Positions 26,238 to 37,681 of a stretch of DNA of 64,000 bases are shown here, piece by piece (positions within the stretch are counted from its first letter, which is position 1; each line of letters begins with the position of its first letter). The stretch covers positions 1-64,000 of the forward strand of contig VHCG01000016.1 of NCBI GenBank assembly GCA_016871805.1. The letters are read 5' to 3'. A program made the translations under genes and the position numbers. The DNA comes from Verrucomicrobiota bacterium (GTDB lineage Bacteria > Verrucomicrobiota > Verrucomicrobiia > Limisphaerales > UBA9464). The notes below the pieces were generated by a model, which was given only the letters and a program-made list of their open reading frames with translations, was not told where the DNA came from and ran no database searches.

Positions 26238-27206
26238 ATGAAGGTCTTCGTGACCGGCGGCGCCGGGTACATCGGTTCGGTCTTTGTAGAAACCCTCTGC
26301 GACGCGGGCCATGAGGTCACCGTGTTCGACAACCTGTCCGAAGGCCATCGGGGGGCGGTCGATCCTCGGGCGAAGTTTGTCCTCGCGGATCTCAACGATC
26401 GGAATGCCGTCCTGGCGGCGGTCCGGGACTCCGGGGCCAAGGCGGTGGTCCATTTTGCCGCCAATGCTCTCGTCGGGGAGTCGATGACCAACCCCTCGAA
26501 GTACTTCCGGAACAACGTGGCGGGAGGACTCAACCTCGCCGATGCCGCCGTCGCGGCCGGAGTCCGAAAGTTCATCTTCAGCTCGACCTGCGCGACGTAT
26601 GGTCCCCCGGACCGTGTTCCGATGGACGAGTCCCTGCCCCAGCGTCCGATCAATCCCTACGGGGAATCGAAGCTGATGTTCGAGTCGGTGCTCCGATGGT
26701 ACCGCGAGTTGCACGGACTCGAGGTGGTGATCTTCCGCTATTTCAACGCGGCCGGCGCCAGCGAGCAGTTTGGGGAGCACCATCGGATCGAGACCCACCT
26801 CATTCCGAACGTGCTGAAGGTCGCCTTGGGACAGGCGAGCCACGTCAGCATCTTCGGCACGGACTACCCGACGCCGGACGGCACCTGCATCCGCGACTAC
26901 ATCCACATCGCGGACTTGGCCCAGGCGCACATGCTTGCGCTGCAGCGAGGTAAGTCGGGCGTGTTCAATCTCGGCAATGGCGAGGGATTCTCGGTCCGGG
27001 AGGTCATCGCCACCTGCGAACGCATCTCGGGAGCAAAGATTTCGGTTGTGGAACAACCGCGGCGCCCGGGCGATCCGCCCCGGCTGGTGGCTTCCGCCAC
27101 GAAGGCACATCAGGAACTCGGATGGAAACCTCGGTTTCCGAGCCTGGAGGACATTGTCCGGACTGCGTGGTCGTGGCACCAGAAGCATCCGGGCGGCTAC
27201 GCCTGA
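26238..27206 (+). CDS. galE: UDP-glucose 4-epimerase (GalE)
   Basis: 322 residues, a short-chain dehydrogenase of the extended type. It has the NAD-binding FVTGGAGYIGS, the active-site SSTCATYG and YGESK (Tyr-x-x-x-Lys), FRYFNAAGA, and the C-terminal GTCIRDYIHIADLAQAH block typical of GalE. It interconverts UDP-glucose and UDP-galactose for surface polysaccharide. The length fits. A related UDP-sugar epimerase is possible. It is followed by a flippase-like gene 51 bases on. Confidence 0.92.
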   Translation: MKVFVTGGAGYIGSVFVETLCDAGHEVTVFDNLSEGHRGAVDPRAKFVLADLNDRNAVLAAVRDSGAKAVVHFAANALVGESMTNPSKYFRNNVAGGLNLADAAVAAGVRKFIFSSTCATYGPPDRVPMDESLPQRPINPYGESKLMFESVLRWYRELHGLEVVIFRYFNAAGASEQFGEHHRIETHLIPNVLKVALGQASHVSIFGTDYPTPDGTCIRDYIHIADLAQAHMLALQRGKSGVFNLGNGEGFSVREVIATCERISGAKISVVEQPRRPGDPPRLVASATKAHQELGWKPRFPSLEDIVRTAWSWHQKHPGGYA

Positions 27207-27257
27207 GCCCCGCCCCTTTTTGCGCTGGGGCGTTTCTGACTCTCCAACTCGGCATCG

Positions 27258-28253
27258 ATGCCCCTGGACGTCACCCTGCAGCCGCAGCTCCCGCGGCGTC
27301 GACTCCGCCGACATCGGATCGGGGCGGCCCTGATCTCCATCGGGCTCCTCGGCTCCATCCTCTGGCGTCTCCAACCCGGCCGGCTGACGGAGGTCTTCAG
27401 CCATCTGCGCCCCCTGCCCCTGGTCGGGGCTTTGGGCTGCGTCGTGACGGCCGGTGCGCTGATGGCGTTGCGCTGGGGTTGGATGCTCCAGACCCAGGGC
27501 ATCCGGGATGGGTTCATGGCAGCCTGGCGGGGAACCCTCGTGGGCAATGCCCTGAGCGCGGCCCTGTTGGGAGCCTTGTTGGGGGATGTCGCGAAGTCGG
27601 GCTGGTATGCCCGACGGGAGAGGCATTCCTACGGACGAGTGCTGCTGGCCTGCGGGCTCGACCGGGCCTGTGGTGGGGTCGGACTTGTCCTCTACGGGGG
27701 CCTCAGCCTGACAGCGGCTCTGGCTTGGGGCGGAGGATTGAACCTGGGGCTCCCTGAGGGGGCCCCTTGGAAGACTGGCGCACTGACCATCCTGATGCTC
27801 ATCGTCATCATGGGCCTGCTGCTCCGATCCACACGTCGTCGTCTGGAAGCGCGATTCCAGACTGGGATGGCCCAATGGCGGGAAACGCGACGGGCCCTGG
27901 GAAACAGACCCTCGATCCTGGTCGGGGCAATCGGGGTCAGCGTCATCGCGAATCTGCTGGCGGGGGGAACACTGGCCTGTGCCCTCGCCGCGGCGGCCCC
28001 TGGTCCGCTGCCGTGGACCAGCCTGCTCTGGACCTTTCCTGTGATCGGTCTTGCGGCATCCATGCCCCTCACCCTCGCGGGAGCCGGGACCCGGGAGAGC
28101 GCGGCGATCGCGATCTGGGCGGCATTCCAGATCAGTCCTCCCGTCGCTGTCATGGCCTCGCTGGTCACACTGGCAGCCACGCTGGCCGGGGCACTGCCGG
28201 GAGGACTTCTGTTCTGGTTCCACCCGGATACCGGATCAGGAACCCGCACATGA
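27258..28253 (+). CDS. lysylphosphatidylglycerol synthase TM-domain-like membrane protein
   Basis: 331 residues with about eight hydrophobic segments and a basic N-terminus. The pattern GALMALRWGWMLQTQGI, then WRGTLVGNALSAALLGALLGDVAK (opening of the PF03706-like core), FLxDR-like LACGLDRACGGVGLVLYGG, and SMPLTLAGAGTRESAAIAIW matches the UPF0104/LPG_synthase_TM family. Such proteins are putative lipid-linked-sugar flippases or lipid-modifying synthases. The synthase head is absent, so a flippase-like role is more likely. It lies between galE and hisB. Confidence 0.8.
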   Translation: MPLDVTLQPQLPRRRLRRHRIGAALISIGLLGSILWRLQPGRLTEVFSHLRPLPLVGALGCVVTAGALMALRWGWMLQTQGIRDGFMAAWRGTLVGNALSAALLGALLGDVAKSGWYARRERHSYGRVLLACGLDRACGGVGLVLYGGLSLTAALAWGGGLNLGLPEGAPWKTGALTILMLIVIMGLLLRSTRRRLEARFQTGMAQWRETRRALGNRPSILVGAIGVSVIANLLAGGTLACALAAAAPGPLPWTSLLWTFPVIGLAASMPLTLAGAGTRESAAIAIWAAFQISPPVAVMASLVTLAATLAGALPGGLLFWFHPDTGSGTRT

Positions 28254-28343
28254 ACCAACCTGGGACCGATCCGGAGCCATTCCGGAGCCCCGAAAGTGGA
28301 TTTGGAGATGGTCGTTGCCGGCCCGGTTCGCTTTTCTTGTCCG

Positions 28344-29006
28344 GTGAGCAAACGCAGAGCCTCCCTTCGTCGGACCACTTCCGAGACCGATATCCGTCTG
28401 ACCTTGGTGATCGACGGATCCGGCAAATCGGACATCCAGACCGGGATCGGGTTCTTCGACCACATGCTAACGGCATTCACAAAACACTCCATCTGCGACC
28501 TGAAGCTGGCCTGCAAGGGGGACCTCCACATTGATGGCCACCACACGGTGGAGGATTGTGGTCTGGCACTGGGCATGGCGTTTCGGGAGGCCTTGGGGGA
28601 CAAGAAGGGTCTGCGGCGCTACGGTACCGGTTTCGATCCCCGAAACCCCTTCACCGGTGAGGCCTATGTACCGATGGACGAGTGCCTGGCCCGCTGTGTG
28701 ATCGACTTCAGTGGCCGTCCGTTCCTGGTCTGGAAAGGGCTGGATGAGCTGGCCCACAGGAAGATCACACCGGCCGAGCGGACGCAGGACATGTCATCCG
28801 CCTTCCGGTTCGGACTGGCACGGGAGTTCTTTCAAGGGTTCACGAACGAGGCGAAGTGCAATCTTCACCTCGAACTGATCGACGGCGGGGAGCCGCACCA
28901 TGTCGTGGAGAGCCTCTTCAAAGCCTTCGCCCGGGCTGTGGATTTCGCCTGTCAGAGGGATCCAAGAATCGCGGGCCGGATCCCTAGTTCAAAAGGGAAA
29001 CTCTGA
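28344..29006 (+). CDS. hisB: imidazoleglycerol-phosphate dehydratase
   Basis: 220 residues from a GTG at 28344 (SKRRASLRRTTSETDIRLTL). A GTG at 28296 would add 16 residues that IGPD proteins lack. Manganese-site motifs are complete: GIGFFDHMLTAFTKHS, DGHHTVEDCGLALG, and HHVVESLFKAFARA. It catalyses dehydration of imidazole glycerol phosphate in histidine synthesis. It is monofunctional, with no phosphatase half, and no other his gene is adjacent. Confidence 0.95.
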   Translation: MSKRRASLRRTTSETDIRLTLVIDGSGKSDIQTGIGFFDHMLTAFTKHSICDLKLACKGDLHIDGHHTVEDCGLALGMAFREALGDKKGLRRYGTGFDPRNPFTGEAYVPMDECLARCVIDFSGRPFLVWKGLDELAHRKITPAERTQDMSSAFRFGLAREFFQGFTNEAKCNLHLELIDGGEPHHVVESLFKAFARAVDFACQRDPRIAGRIPSSKGKL

Positions 29007-29038
29007 TTACAACCCACTATCCTCCAATGGATTGCAGC

Positions 29039-29074
29039 ATAAATGACCCGGTTTTTCACCACCGGGTCATTTAT
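29039..29074. terminator. perfect 14-bp hairpin after hisB
   Basis: ATAAATGACCCGGT (29039-29052), loop TTTTCACC, and ACCGGGTCATTTAT (29061-29074). The symmetric A/T ends suggest it works in both directions. It separates hisB from the sigma-factor operon. Confidence 0.85.
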
Positions 29075-29124
29075 CCTGATGAATTGTTGAAGCAGTCCTG
29101 AATATCCGGATCCTTGCGGCGTCC

Positions 29125-29733
29125 ATGCCTGAGCCGTTAAAACGAGACTACCCGAAGACCCCCGACGACGGGTTGGTGGCGTGGGCCCAGGCGGGCGACA
29201 CGGAAGCGTTTGAGGAGCTCGTTTTTCGGCATCGGGACAAGATCTATGCCCGCGCGTTCATGATGATGCGCCAGGAAGACGAGGCGTTGGACCTCTCGCA
29301 GGAGGCCTGGGTGAAAGCCTGGCAGCGTCTGCACCAGTTCCACGGCGAGTCGTCCTTCGCGACGTGGATGACACGGATCGTGATCAACCTGTGTCTCGAC
29401 CAGATACGGCGACAGAAGAAGATCCGCTCCGAATCGATCGATCAGCTCGAGGAGGAGGCCGGGGGAGTCGAGCGCCTGATGCCGGCCGAGGAGATCAACC
29501 CAACGGAAGGACTTGAGAAGGGCGAGGTCCGTCGACGGATCGACGAGGCCATGGGCAAACTGACCCCTGCCCACCGCGCAGTCCTGGTCCTGCATGAATT
29601 CGAGGGCCTGCAGTACAAGGAGATCGCCGACCGAATCGGTGTCTCCATCGGCACCGTGATGTCGCGACTGTTCTACGCCCGACGCCGGCTTGCCTCCCTG
29701 CTGCAGGGACTCCGGCGCGAACGACAACCCTGA
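29125..29733 (+). CDS. ECF-type RNA polymerase sigma factor
   Basis: 202 residues. Region 2 (about 20-95) contains FEELVFRHRDKIYARAFMMM, the DALDLSQEAWVKAW-like QEDEALDLSQEAWVKAWQRL block, and FATWMTRIVINLCLDQIRRQ. Region 4 (about 140-195) has LTPAHRAVLVLHEFEGLQYK and GVSIGTVMSRLFYARRRL. No anti-sigma domain is fused. The next gene encodes a short membrane protein that fits an anti-sigma factor, so the pair probably responds to an envelope signal. Confidence 0.95.
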   Translation: MPEPLKRDYPKTPDDGLVAWAQAGDTEAFEELVFRHRDKIYARAFMMMRQEDEALDLSQEAWVKAWQRLHQFHGESSFATWMTRIVINLCLDQIRRQKKIRSESIDQLEEEAGGVERLMPAEEINPTEGLEKGEVRRRIDEAMGKLTPAHRAVLVLHEFEGLQYKEIADRIGVSIGTVMSRLFYARRRLASLLQGLRRERQP

Positions 29734-29770
29734 AGCCTTTCGTCCCTTTTTCGTCCAAACACCTGAAGCC

Positions 29771-30247
29771 ATGAAAAAAGAACAGCTGCTGGAACTCCAA
29801 GCTTGCCTTGATGGGGAGCGGGACGCCCAGCGTTCCGCTGAAATGGAGGCGCATTGCGCCACGGACCCCAACCTGGGCGCGGTCCGCGAGGCGATCCTCA
29901 ACTCCCGTCAACTGCTGCGACAGCACGATCCGGATCATCACGTACCTGTTTCGCGAGAATTCTACTGGCGGCAGATCGAACGCCAGATCACCCCGGAGCC
30001 CGGGAATCGCCCCACCCCGGAGTCATGGATCCCTTCGTGGAACCTCGTCCTGCGGTGGCTGGTACCCGTGGGCGGACTCGCCGCGGCCGTGGCCCTGTTC
30101 CAGCTCCCCGATTCCCCCAACACCCCGCCCCAAACCGCCAAGGTAACCTCCTCGACCCAGCTAGCTCTCAACACAGGCACCGCGGAGTCGACCTCCGTGG
30201 AGTACCGCTCGGAATCGGACGGCGTGACCATCCACTGGATCCATTGA
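29771..30247 (+). CDS. probable anti-sigma factor
   Basis: 158 residues, starting MKKEQLLELQACLDGERDAQ, the typical short helical sigma-binding head with a conserved acidic LDGE. One membrane segment follows (LVPVGGLAAAVALFQL, about 95-112), then a periplasmic tail ending VTIHWIH. It has no zinc-binding HxxxCxxC pair. It lies 37 bases after the sigma gene and is presumably co-transcribed, with the tail sensing or docking outside the inner membrane. Confidence 0.75.
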   Translation: MKKEQLLELQACLDGERDAQRSAEMEAHCATDPNLGAVREAILNSRQLLRQHDPDHHVPVSREFYWRQIERQITPEPGNRPTPESWIPSWNLVLRWLVPVGGLAAAVALFQLPDSPNTPPQTAKVTSSTQLALNTGTAESTSVEYRSESDGVTIHWIH

Positions 30248-30263
30248 CGTCCCCTCGGCCACC

Positions 30264-30770
30264 ATGCACTCCATCCAACCCCCTCATTCCCAAACCCGTT
30301 CAGGCGTCCTCGCCTTGGGTGCCGCCTGCCTGACCCTCTGGGGATCCTTTCATGCCGTCGCTGACGACCTGCAGGTTCAGGCACGTCTCGTCTGGGGCAC
30401 GAACAACCCCAAGCCCGAGGGCTCCAAATACACCCCCCTGGATGCCAAGGGACGCGAGAAGCTGCGCCAGTTCAAGTGGCAGAACTACTGGGTGGTCAAC
30501 CAGTCGGTCTCCAAGCTGGATAGCCAGAAGGCGTCCCGGATGTCCTTGAGCGAGAAGTGTGCGGTCGACGTCAAGGATCTCGGCAACGGCACAGCGGAAA
30601 TCCGGCTCTTCGAGCTCAAGACCGGTACCGAGCCCAAGCTCGTGAAGCCCGTCCATCACTCCATTTCGGCCCTCAGAAAAGGCGAGTACTGCATCCTCGC
30701 GGGCGATGACAAGGCCGTCTGGGATGACGCCTGGTTTGTGATCGTGACGGCGTCCGAGCCAAAGCACTGA
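30264..30770 (+). CDS. secreted hypothetical protein of the sigma operon
   Basis: 168 residues with a signal peptide (SGVLALGAACLTLWGSFHAVA) and mature start DDLQVQARLVWGTN. The mature part reads PLDAKGREKLRQFKWQNYWV and ends with WDDAWFVIVTA. No catalytic motif is recognised. The start is 16 bases after the anti-sigma stop, so it probably belongs to the same operon and may be a partner or target of the sensing system. I recall similar small secreted proteins downstream of verrucomicrobial sigma/anti-sigma pairs but know no function. Confidence 0.65.
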   Translation: MHSIQPPHSQTRSGVLALGAACLTLWGSFHAVADDLQVQARLVWGTNNPKPEGSKYTPLDAKGREKLRQFKWQNYWVVNQSVSKLDSQKASRMSLSEKCAVDVKDLGNGTAEIRLFELKTGTEPKLVKPVHHSISALRKGEYCILAGDDKAVWDDAWFVIVTASEPKH

Positions 30771-30798
30771 CCACAACATATTCGGTGAACACCCTCGG

Positions 30799-30821
30799 AA
30801 AGGCCCTACCGGTGGGGCTTT
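30799..30821 (+). terminator. weak terminator-like hairpin
   Basis: AAAGGCCC (30799-30806) and GGGGCTTT (30814-30821) pair with one G-G mismatch around a 7-base loop, followed by CACC. It could end the sigma-factor operon before gyrB. Confidence 0.35.
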
Positions 30822-30887
30822 CACCCCGGATTTCAGGACTTTCCAGTTGTGGCAACCTGCCACCTTGATAGGATTTTGGGAACCTGA

Positions 30888-33434
<2,547 letters not shown>

Positions 33435-33464
33435 TCCCCACCAACCCCTTTCCGCAGCACGTCC

Positions 33465-36101
33465 ATGGCCGACACCACAGAACCCCCAATTCCTCCAGCA
33501 TCTGGCGGCGCGTACAGCAGCAACGAGAAACTCGGCAAGATCAACGTTGCCGAGGAGATCAAGAACTCGTTCCTGGACTACTCGATGTCGGTGATCATTT
33601 CCCGGGCACTCCCAGACGCCCGGGACGGACTCAAGCCCTCCCAGCGCCGCACGCTGTATGCGATGCACGAGCTGGGCATCTTCCCCAACAAGAAGCACCT
33701 CAAATGTGCCCGTATCGTCGGCGAGACGATCGGTAAGTTCCATCCCCACGGCGACCAGGCCGTCTACGCCACGCTGGTCCACATGGCCCAGCCATGGGCG
33801 ATGCGGGAATGCCTCGTGGACGGACAGGGCAACTTCGGTTCCGTCGAAGGCGATCCCCCGGCCGCCATGCGGTACACCGAGGCCCGGCTGACCCATCTGG
33901 GAGCCGTCCTCATGGAGGACATGGAGCAGGATACCGTCGATTTCGTCCCGAATTACGACGAGTCGATGGTCGAGCCGGTCGTCTTCCCGGCCGCCTTCCC
34001 AAACCTCCTGGTCAACGGCGGCACCGGCATCGCGGTCGGCATGGCCACCAACATGCCGCCGCACAACCTCGGTGAGGTCATCGACGGCATCTGCGCGCAG
34101 ATCGACAACCCGGAAATCACGATAGCGCAGCTGATGAAGCACATCAAGGGACCCGACTTCCCCACGGGCTGCACGCTCTGCGGGACGGATCCCATCAAGT
34201 CCTATTTCACCACTGGACGCGGCAGCGTGAAGGTCCGCGGCCGTGTCGGAGTCGAGCAGCTCAAGGGCAACCGCGAGCAGCTCGTCATCACCGAGATCCC
34301 CTACAACGTCAACCGGGCCACCCTTGTCGAGCGCATCTCCGATCTCGTCAACGAGAAGACCCCGGGATTCACCGAGATCACCGACATCCGCGACGAGTCC
34401 GACGAGAACACCCGCGTGGTGATCGAGCTCAAGCGGGATGCGATTCCGAAGGTGGTCATCAACAACCTCTACAAGCAGACCGCCCTCGAGAGTTCGTTCT
34501 CCGTCAATGCCCTGGCCATCGACCACGGGCGCCCGAAGACGCTGAACCTCAAGGAGCTGATCAACTGCTACATCGAGCACCGACGTGAAGTCATCTTGCG
34601 TCGGACCCGGTTCCAGCTGAAGAAGGCTGAGGAGCGGGCCGAACTGCTCGAGGGCTACATCTGCGCCCTCAGCAACCTCGACGATTTCATCCGGATCATC
34701 CGCAGCTCCAAGAGCCGCGACGAGGCCAAGGTCAAGCTGCTCGCCTTCGAGTGGACCCGGGCCCAGGTCGAACGCTGGGGCATCCTGATCCGCAGCGAGG
34801 CTCGCCTAAGCAGGTCTGGGCGCTATGCGCTCACAGAACGTCAGGTCGACTCCATCCTGGAGCTCCGTCTCTACCAGCTCACGGGACTCGAGATCGACAA
34901 GGTCAAGGGCGAGTACGGCGAACTCATCGAGCGGATCAAGGACCTGCTCGACATCATCGCGCGCGAATCCCGTGTGCTCTCCATCATCAAGAAGGAGCTC
35001 AAGGAGATCCGCGACAAGCATGCGAACCCCCGGCGGACCGAGATCGTGCCCGACGAGGGCGAAATGGCCATCGAGGATCTGATCGCGAACGAAGGAGTGA
35101 TTGTCACGCTCACCCACAACGGTCTGATCAAGCGAACGAACATCTCCAGCTACCGAGCGCAGCGGCGCGGAGGCAAGGGCGTCATTGGCATGAGCACCCG
35201 GGAGGCCGAGAAGCCCGAGGATGCCGATTTCATCGAGCATCTCTTCACCTGCTCTACCCACGACTACCTGATGTTCTTCACAAACCTCGGTCGGGTCTAC
35301 GTCGAGCGAGTCCATGAGATTCCGGACATGGGACGCGCCTCCAAGGGACGCTCCATTGCCAACATCCTGGAGCTGCGGAGCGGTGAACGAATCCAGACCC
35401 TGGTCCGGATCGAGGCCAAGTACGGTCAGAACAAGGAGGATCTCACCTGGCAGCAGCCGAACGAGCTCTTCTTCATCACCCGGCAGGGCACCTCCAAGCG
35501 CACCGCGCTCAGTGATTTTCAGAACGTCCGCAAGGGGGGCATCATTGCGATCACCCTCGACCAGGGAGACGGCCTGGTGGACGTGAAGCTTACCACCGGA
35601 CAGAACCAGGTGGTCCTCATCACCAAGGAGGGCATGAGTATTCGGTTCGAGGAGGACCAGGTCCGGTCCATGGGAAGAGCCGCCGCCGGCGTCCGGGGCA
35701 TCGAACTGGAAAAGACCGACGAAGTCGTCGCTGCAGCCCTTGTTATTCCTGGTGCCACACTCCTTGTCGCGGGCGAAAACGGCATCGGCAAGAGGACCGA
35801 TTTCGAGGAGTACCGCCTCCAGAGCCGCGGCGGCAAGGGGATCATCACGATGAAGACCGGCGATAAGACCGGGCATGTGGTGGGGGCCTTGACCGTCCAG
35901 GACAGTGACGAGCTGATGCTCATCACCGTCGGCGGACAGATGGTCCGGATCCCGGTCCAAGGCATCCGCGAGGCGGGCCGGAACACGATGGGTGTGAAGC
36001 TCATCGACCTCGCCAAGAACGATCGCCTGCAGGCCATCGCTCCCGTCATCTCGGAAAAAGACGAGGAGGAGACACCGGGCGAGGAACCACCGAAGCCCTG
36101 A
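33465..36101 (+). CDS. gyrA: DNA gyrase subunit A
   Basis: 878 residues. The catalytic tyrosine is Tyr137 in PPAAMRYTEARL. The breakage-reunion domain contains SFLDYSMSVIISRALPDARD and KFHPHGDQAVYATLVHMAQP. The C-terminal domain has the GyrA box QRRGGKG (about 564-570) and six blade-like repeats ending in RNTMGVKLIDLAKNDRLQ, so it is gyrase and not ParC. At the quinolone-resistance positions equivalent to E. coli Ser83 and Asp87 it has Gln98 and Ala102. The short acidic proline-rich tail resembles other GyrA tails. Confidence 0.97.
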   Translation: MADTTEPPIPPASGGAYSSNEKLGKINVAEEIKNSFLDYSMSVIISRALPDARDGLKPSQRRTLYAMHELGIFPNKKHLKCARIVGETIGKFHPHGDQAVYATLVHMAQPWAMRECLVDGQGNFGSVEGDPPAAMRYTEARLTHLGAVLMEDMEQDTVDFVPNYDESMVEPVVFPAAFPNLLVNGGTGIAVGMATNMPPHNLGEVIDGICAQIDNPEITIAQLMKHIKGPDFPTGCTLCGTDPIKSYFTTGRGSVKVRGRVGVEQLKGNREQLVITEIPYNVNRATLVERISDLVNEKTPGFTEITDIRDESDENTRVVIELKRDAIPKVVINNLYKQTALESSFSVNALAIDHGRPKTLNLKELINCYIEHRREVILRRTRFQLKKAEERAELLEGYICALSNLDDFIRIIRSSKSRDEAKVKLLAFEWTRAQVERWGILIRSEARLSRSGRYALTERQVDSILELRLYQLTGLEIDKVKGEYGELIERIKDLLDIIARESRVLSIIKKELKEIRDKHANPRRTEIVPDEGEMAIEDLIANEGVIVTLTHNGLIKRTNISSYRAQRRGGKGVIGMSTREAEKPEDADFIEHLFTCSTHDYLMFFTNLGRVYVERVHEIPDMGRASKGRSIANILELRSGERIQTLVRIEAKYGQNKEDLTWQQPNELFFITRQGTSKRTALSDFQNVRKGGIIAITLDQGDGLVDVKLTTGQNQVVLITKEGMSIRFEEDQVRSMGRAAAGVRGIELEKTDEVVAAALVIPGATLLVAGENGIGKRTDFEEYRLQSRGGKGIITMKTGDKTGHVVGALTVQDSDELMLITVGGQMVRIPVQGIREAGRNTMGVKLIDLAKNDRLQAIAPVISEKDEEETPGEEPPKP

Positions 36102-36115
36102 ACTCGAAACCCGGA

Positions 36116-37510
36116 ATGAACCACGCTCGGGATGTCCGGATCACCAGGGTCCGACTGTGGTTCCTTCCCGTCACCACGCGGGTTCCGCTGAAATTCGGGA
36201 CCGAGACGCTGACGTCCGTCACCTGCGCACGGGTCCAAATCCGGGTGGTGCGTCGGGACGGAACGACAGCAGAGGGTTGGGGTGAGACTCCCTTGAGCGT
36301 CCAGTGGGTCTGGCCCAGTGCAGCACCCTACGGTCCACGACATGCGGCCCTGAAGCTCTTCTGCGAGGTCTTGGCTCATGCCTGGTCGAACCATCCTGAC
36401 TGGGGACACGCGCTTGAGCTCGGTCACGACTTCACAGAACAGGCCCTGCCCCGCCTCCGGGACGACTTCAACCAGAGCCGACTCGGGGCAGGTCCGGGGA
36501 CGGAGCTCCCCTGGCTGGCTGCGCTGGTCTGCAGCTCCGCCTTCGATCTGGCGCTGCACGATGCCTACGGTCAGGTCCACCGTGTCCCGACGTGGTCGAC
36601 CTACACCCGGGAGTACCTCAACCGCGATCTCGCCGCGTACCTTGAACCAGCCTCGGGATCCAAGGCGTCCTTCCATGGGCGATTCCCCGTGGAGTTCCAA
36701 CGCCCGCATCGTGCCGAGTCCCTCGTCGCCTGGCACCTGGTTGGAGGCCTCGACCCGATCGCTCCTGAGGAATTGACAGGAAACGAACCCGACGACGGCG
36801 TCCCGGTCCTGCTGGCCGACTGGATTCGCACAGATGGCTTACGGTGCCTCAAGGTGAAGCTTCGGGGAACGGATGCCGAGTGGGACTACCGTCGATTCAT
36901 CCAGGTGGGCCGAATTGGGGAAGGCCTAGGAGTCCAGTGGCTGACGGCCGACTTCAACTGCACGGTGCAGGAACCCGACTACGTCGTCGGGTTTCTTGAC
37001 CGCCTCCGCGATGAAGAGCCGCGACTCTACGGAATGCTTCTCTATGTGGAACAGCCGTTTCCGTACGAGCTATCCCAGCATCCCATTGACACTCACGCGG
37101 TGAGCGCTCGAAAGCCGTTGTTCCTCGATGAGAGTGCCCATGACTGGCGACAGGTCCGGCTAGGACGCGAACTCGGCTGGACCGGGGTCGCGTTGAAGAC
37201 GTGCAAAACCCAGACCGGTGCCGTCCTGGCGGCCTGCTGGGCCCAGGCACACGGCATGACACTGATGGTGCAGGATCTGACCAACCCAATGCTGGCCCAG
37301 ATCAGCCACTGTCAGCTGGCGGCCCACATACCGACGATCATGGGAGTCGAGACCAACTCCATGCAGTTCTATCCAGCAGCCAGTGGAATTGAGGCACAGA
37401 TCCACCCAGACCTCTACAGGCGCCGGCATGGTCACATCGGACTGAGCTCGGTAACAGGATCCGGCCTCGGCTACCGGATCTGTGAAGTGAAGAGGGCCAT
37501 GCCGCCGTGA
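36116..37510 (+). CDS. enolase-superfamily enzyme, unknown substrate
   Basis: 464 residues. The catalytic pattern of the muconate-lactonizing/mandelate racemase groups is in order: KVKL near residue 245 (Lys-x-Lys), DFN (Asp), VEQPFP (Glu), LDES (Asp) and KTCKTQTG (second Lys). The N-terminal capping domain is long (about 1-200) with NHPDWGHALELGHDF. Candidates include dipeptide epimerase, galactarate-type or sugar-acid dehydratases, but nothing decides. It begins 14 bases after gyrA, so it may be transcribed with it by read-through. Confidence 0.75.
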   Translation: MNHARDVRITRVRLWFLPVTTRVPLKFGTETLTSVTCARVQIRVVRRDGTTAEGWGETPLSVQWVWPSAAPYGPRHAALKLFCEVLAHAWSNHPDWGHALELGHDFTEQALPRLRDDFNQSRLGAGPGTELPWLAALVCSSAFDLALHDAYGQVHRVPTWSTYTREYLNRDLAAYLEPASGSKASFHGRFPVEFQRPHRAESLVAWHLVGGLDPIAPEELTGNEPDDGVPVLLADWIRTDGLRCLKVKLRGTDAEWDYRRFIQVGRIGEGLGVQWLTADFNCTVQEPDYVVGFLDRLRDEEPRLYGMLLYVEQPFPYELSQHPIDTHAVSARKPLFLDESAHDWRQVRLGRELGWTGVALKTCKTQTGAVLAACWAQAHGMTLMVQDLTNPMLAQISHCQLAAHIPTIMGVETNSMQFYPAASGIEAQIHPDLYRRRHGHIGLSSVTGSGLGYRICEVKRAMPP

Positions 37511-37681
37511 GATCGATCCCATCTCTTCGCCTGGAAAAACGCGTCCGAAATTCATTGGAGTCATAGCCCCGCGAACAACAAAAGTGACTCCAGAGCGGGA
37601 ATCAAAATACCCCAATTGATTATCCCGGTACGTCCAGGTCACATATCTGGGTCTGAACCATTTCGGTTTGGCGATGGGGTG

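Noticed and set aside
26064..28223. Long minus-strand frame opposite the end of the giant gene, galE and the flippase-like gene
   Set aside because: All three plus-strand genes have clear family motifs; the minus frame has none.
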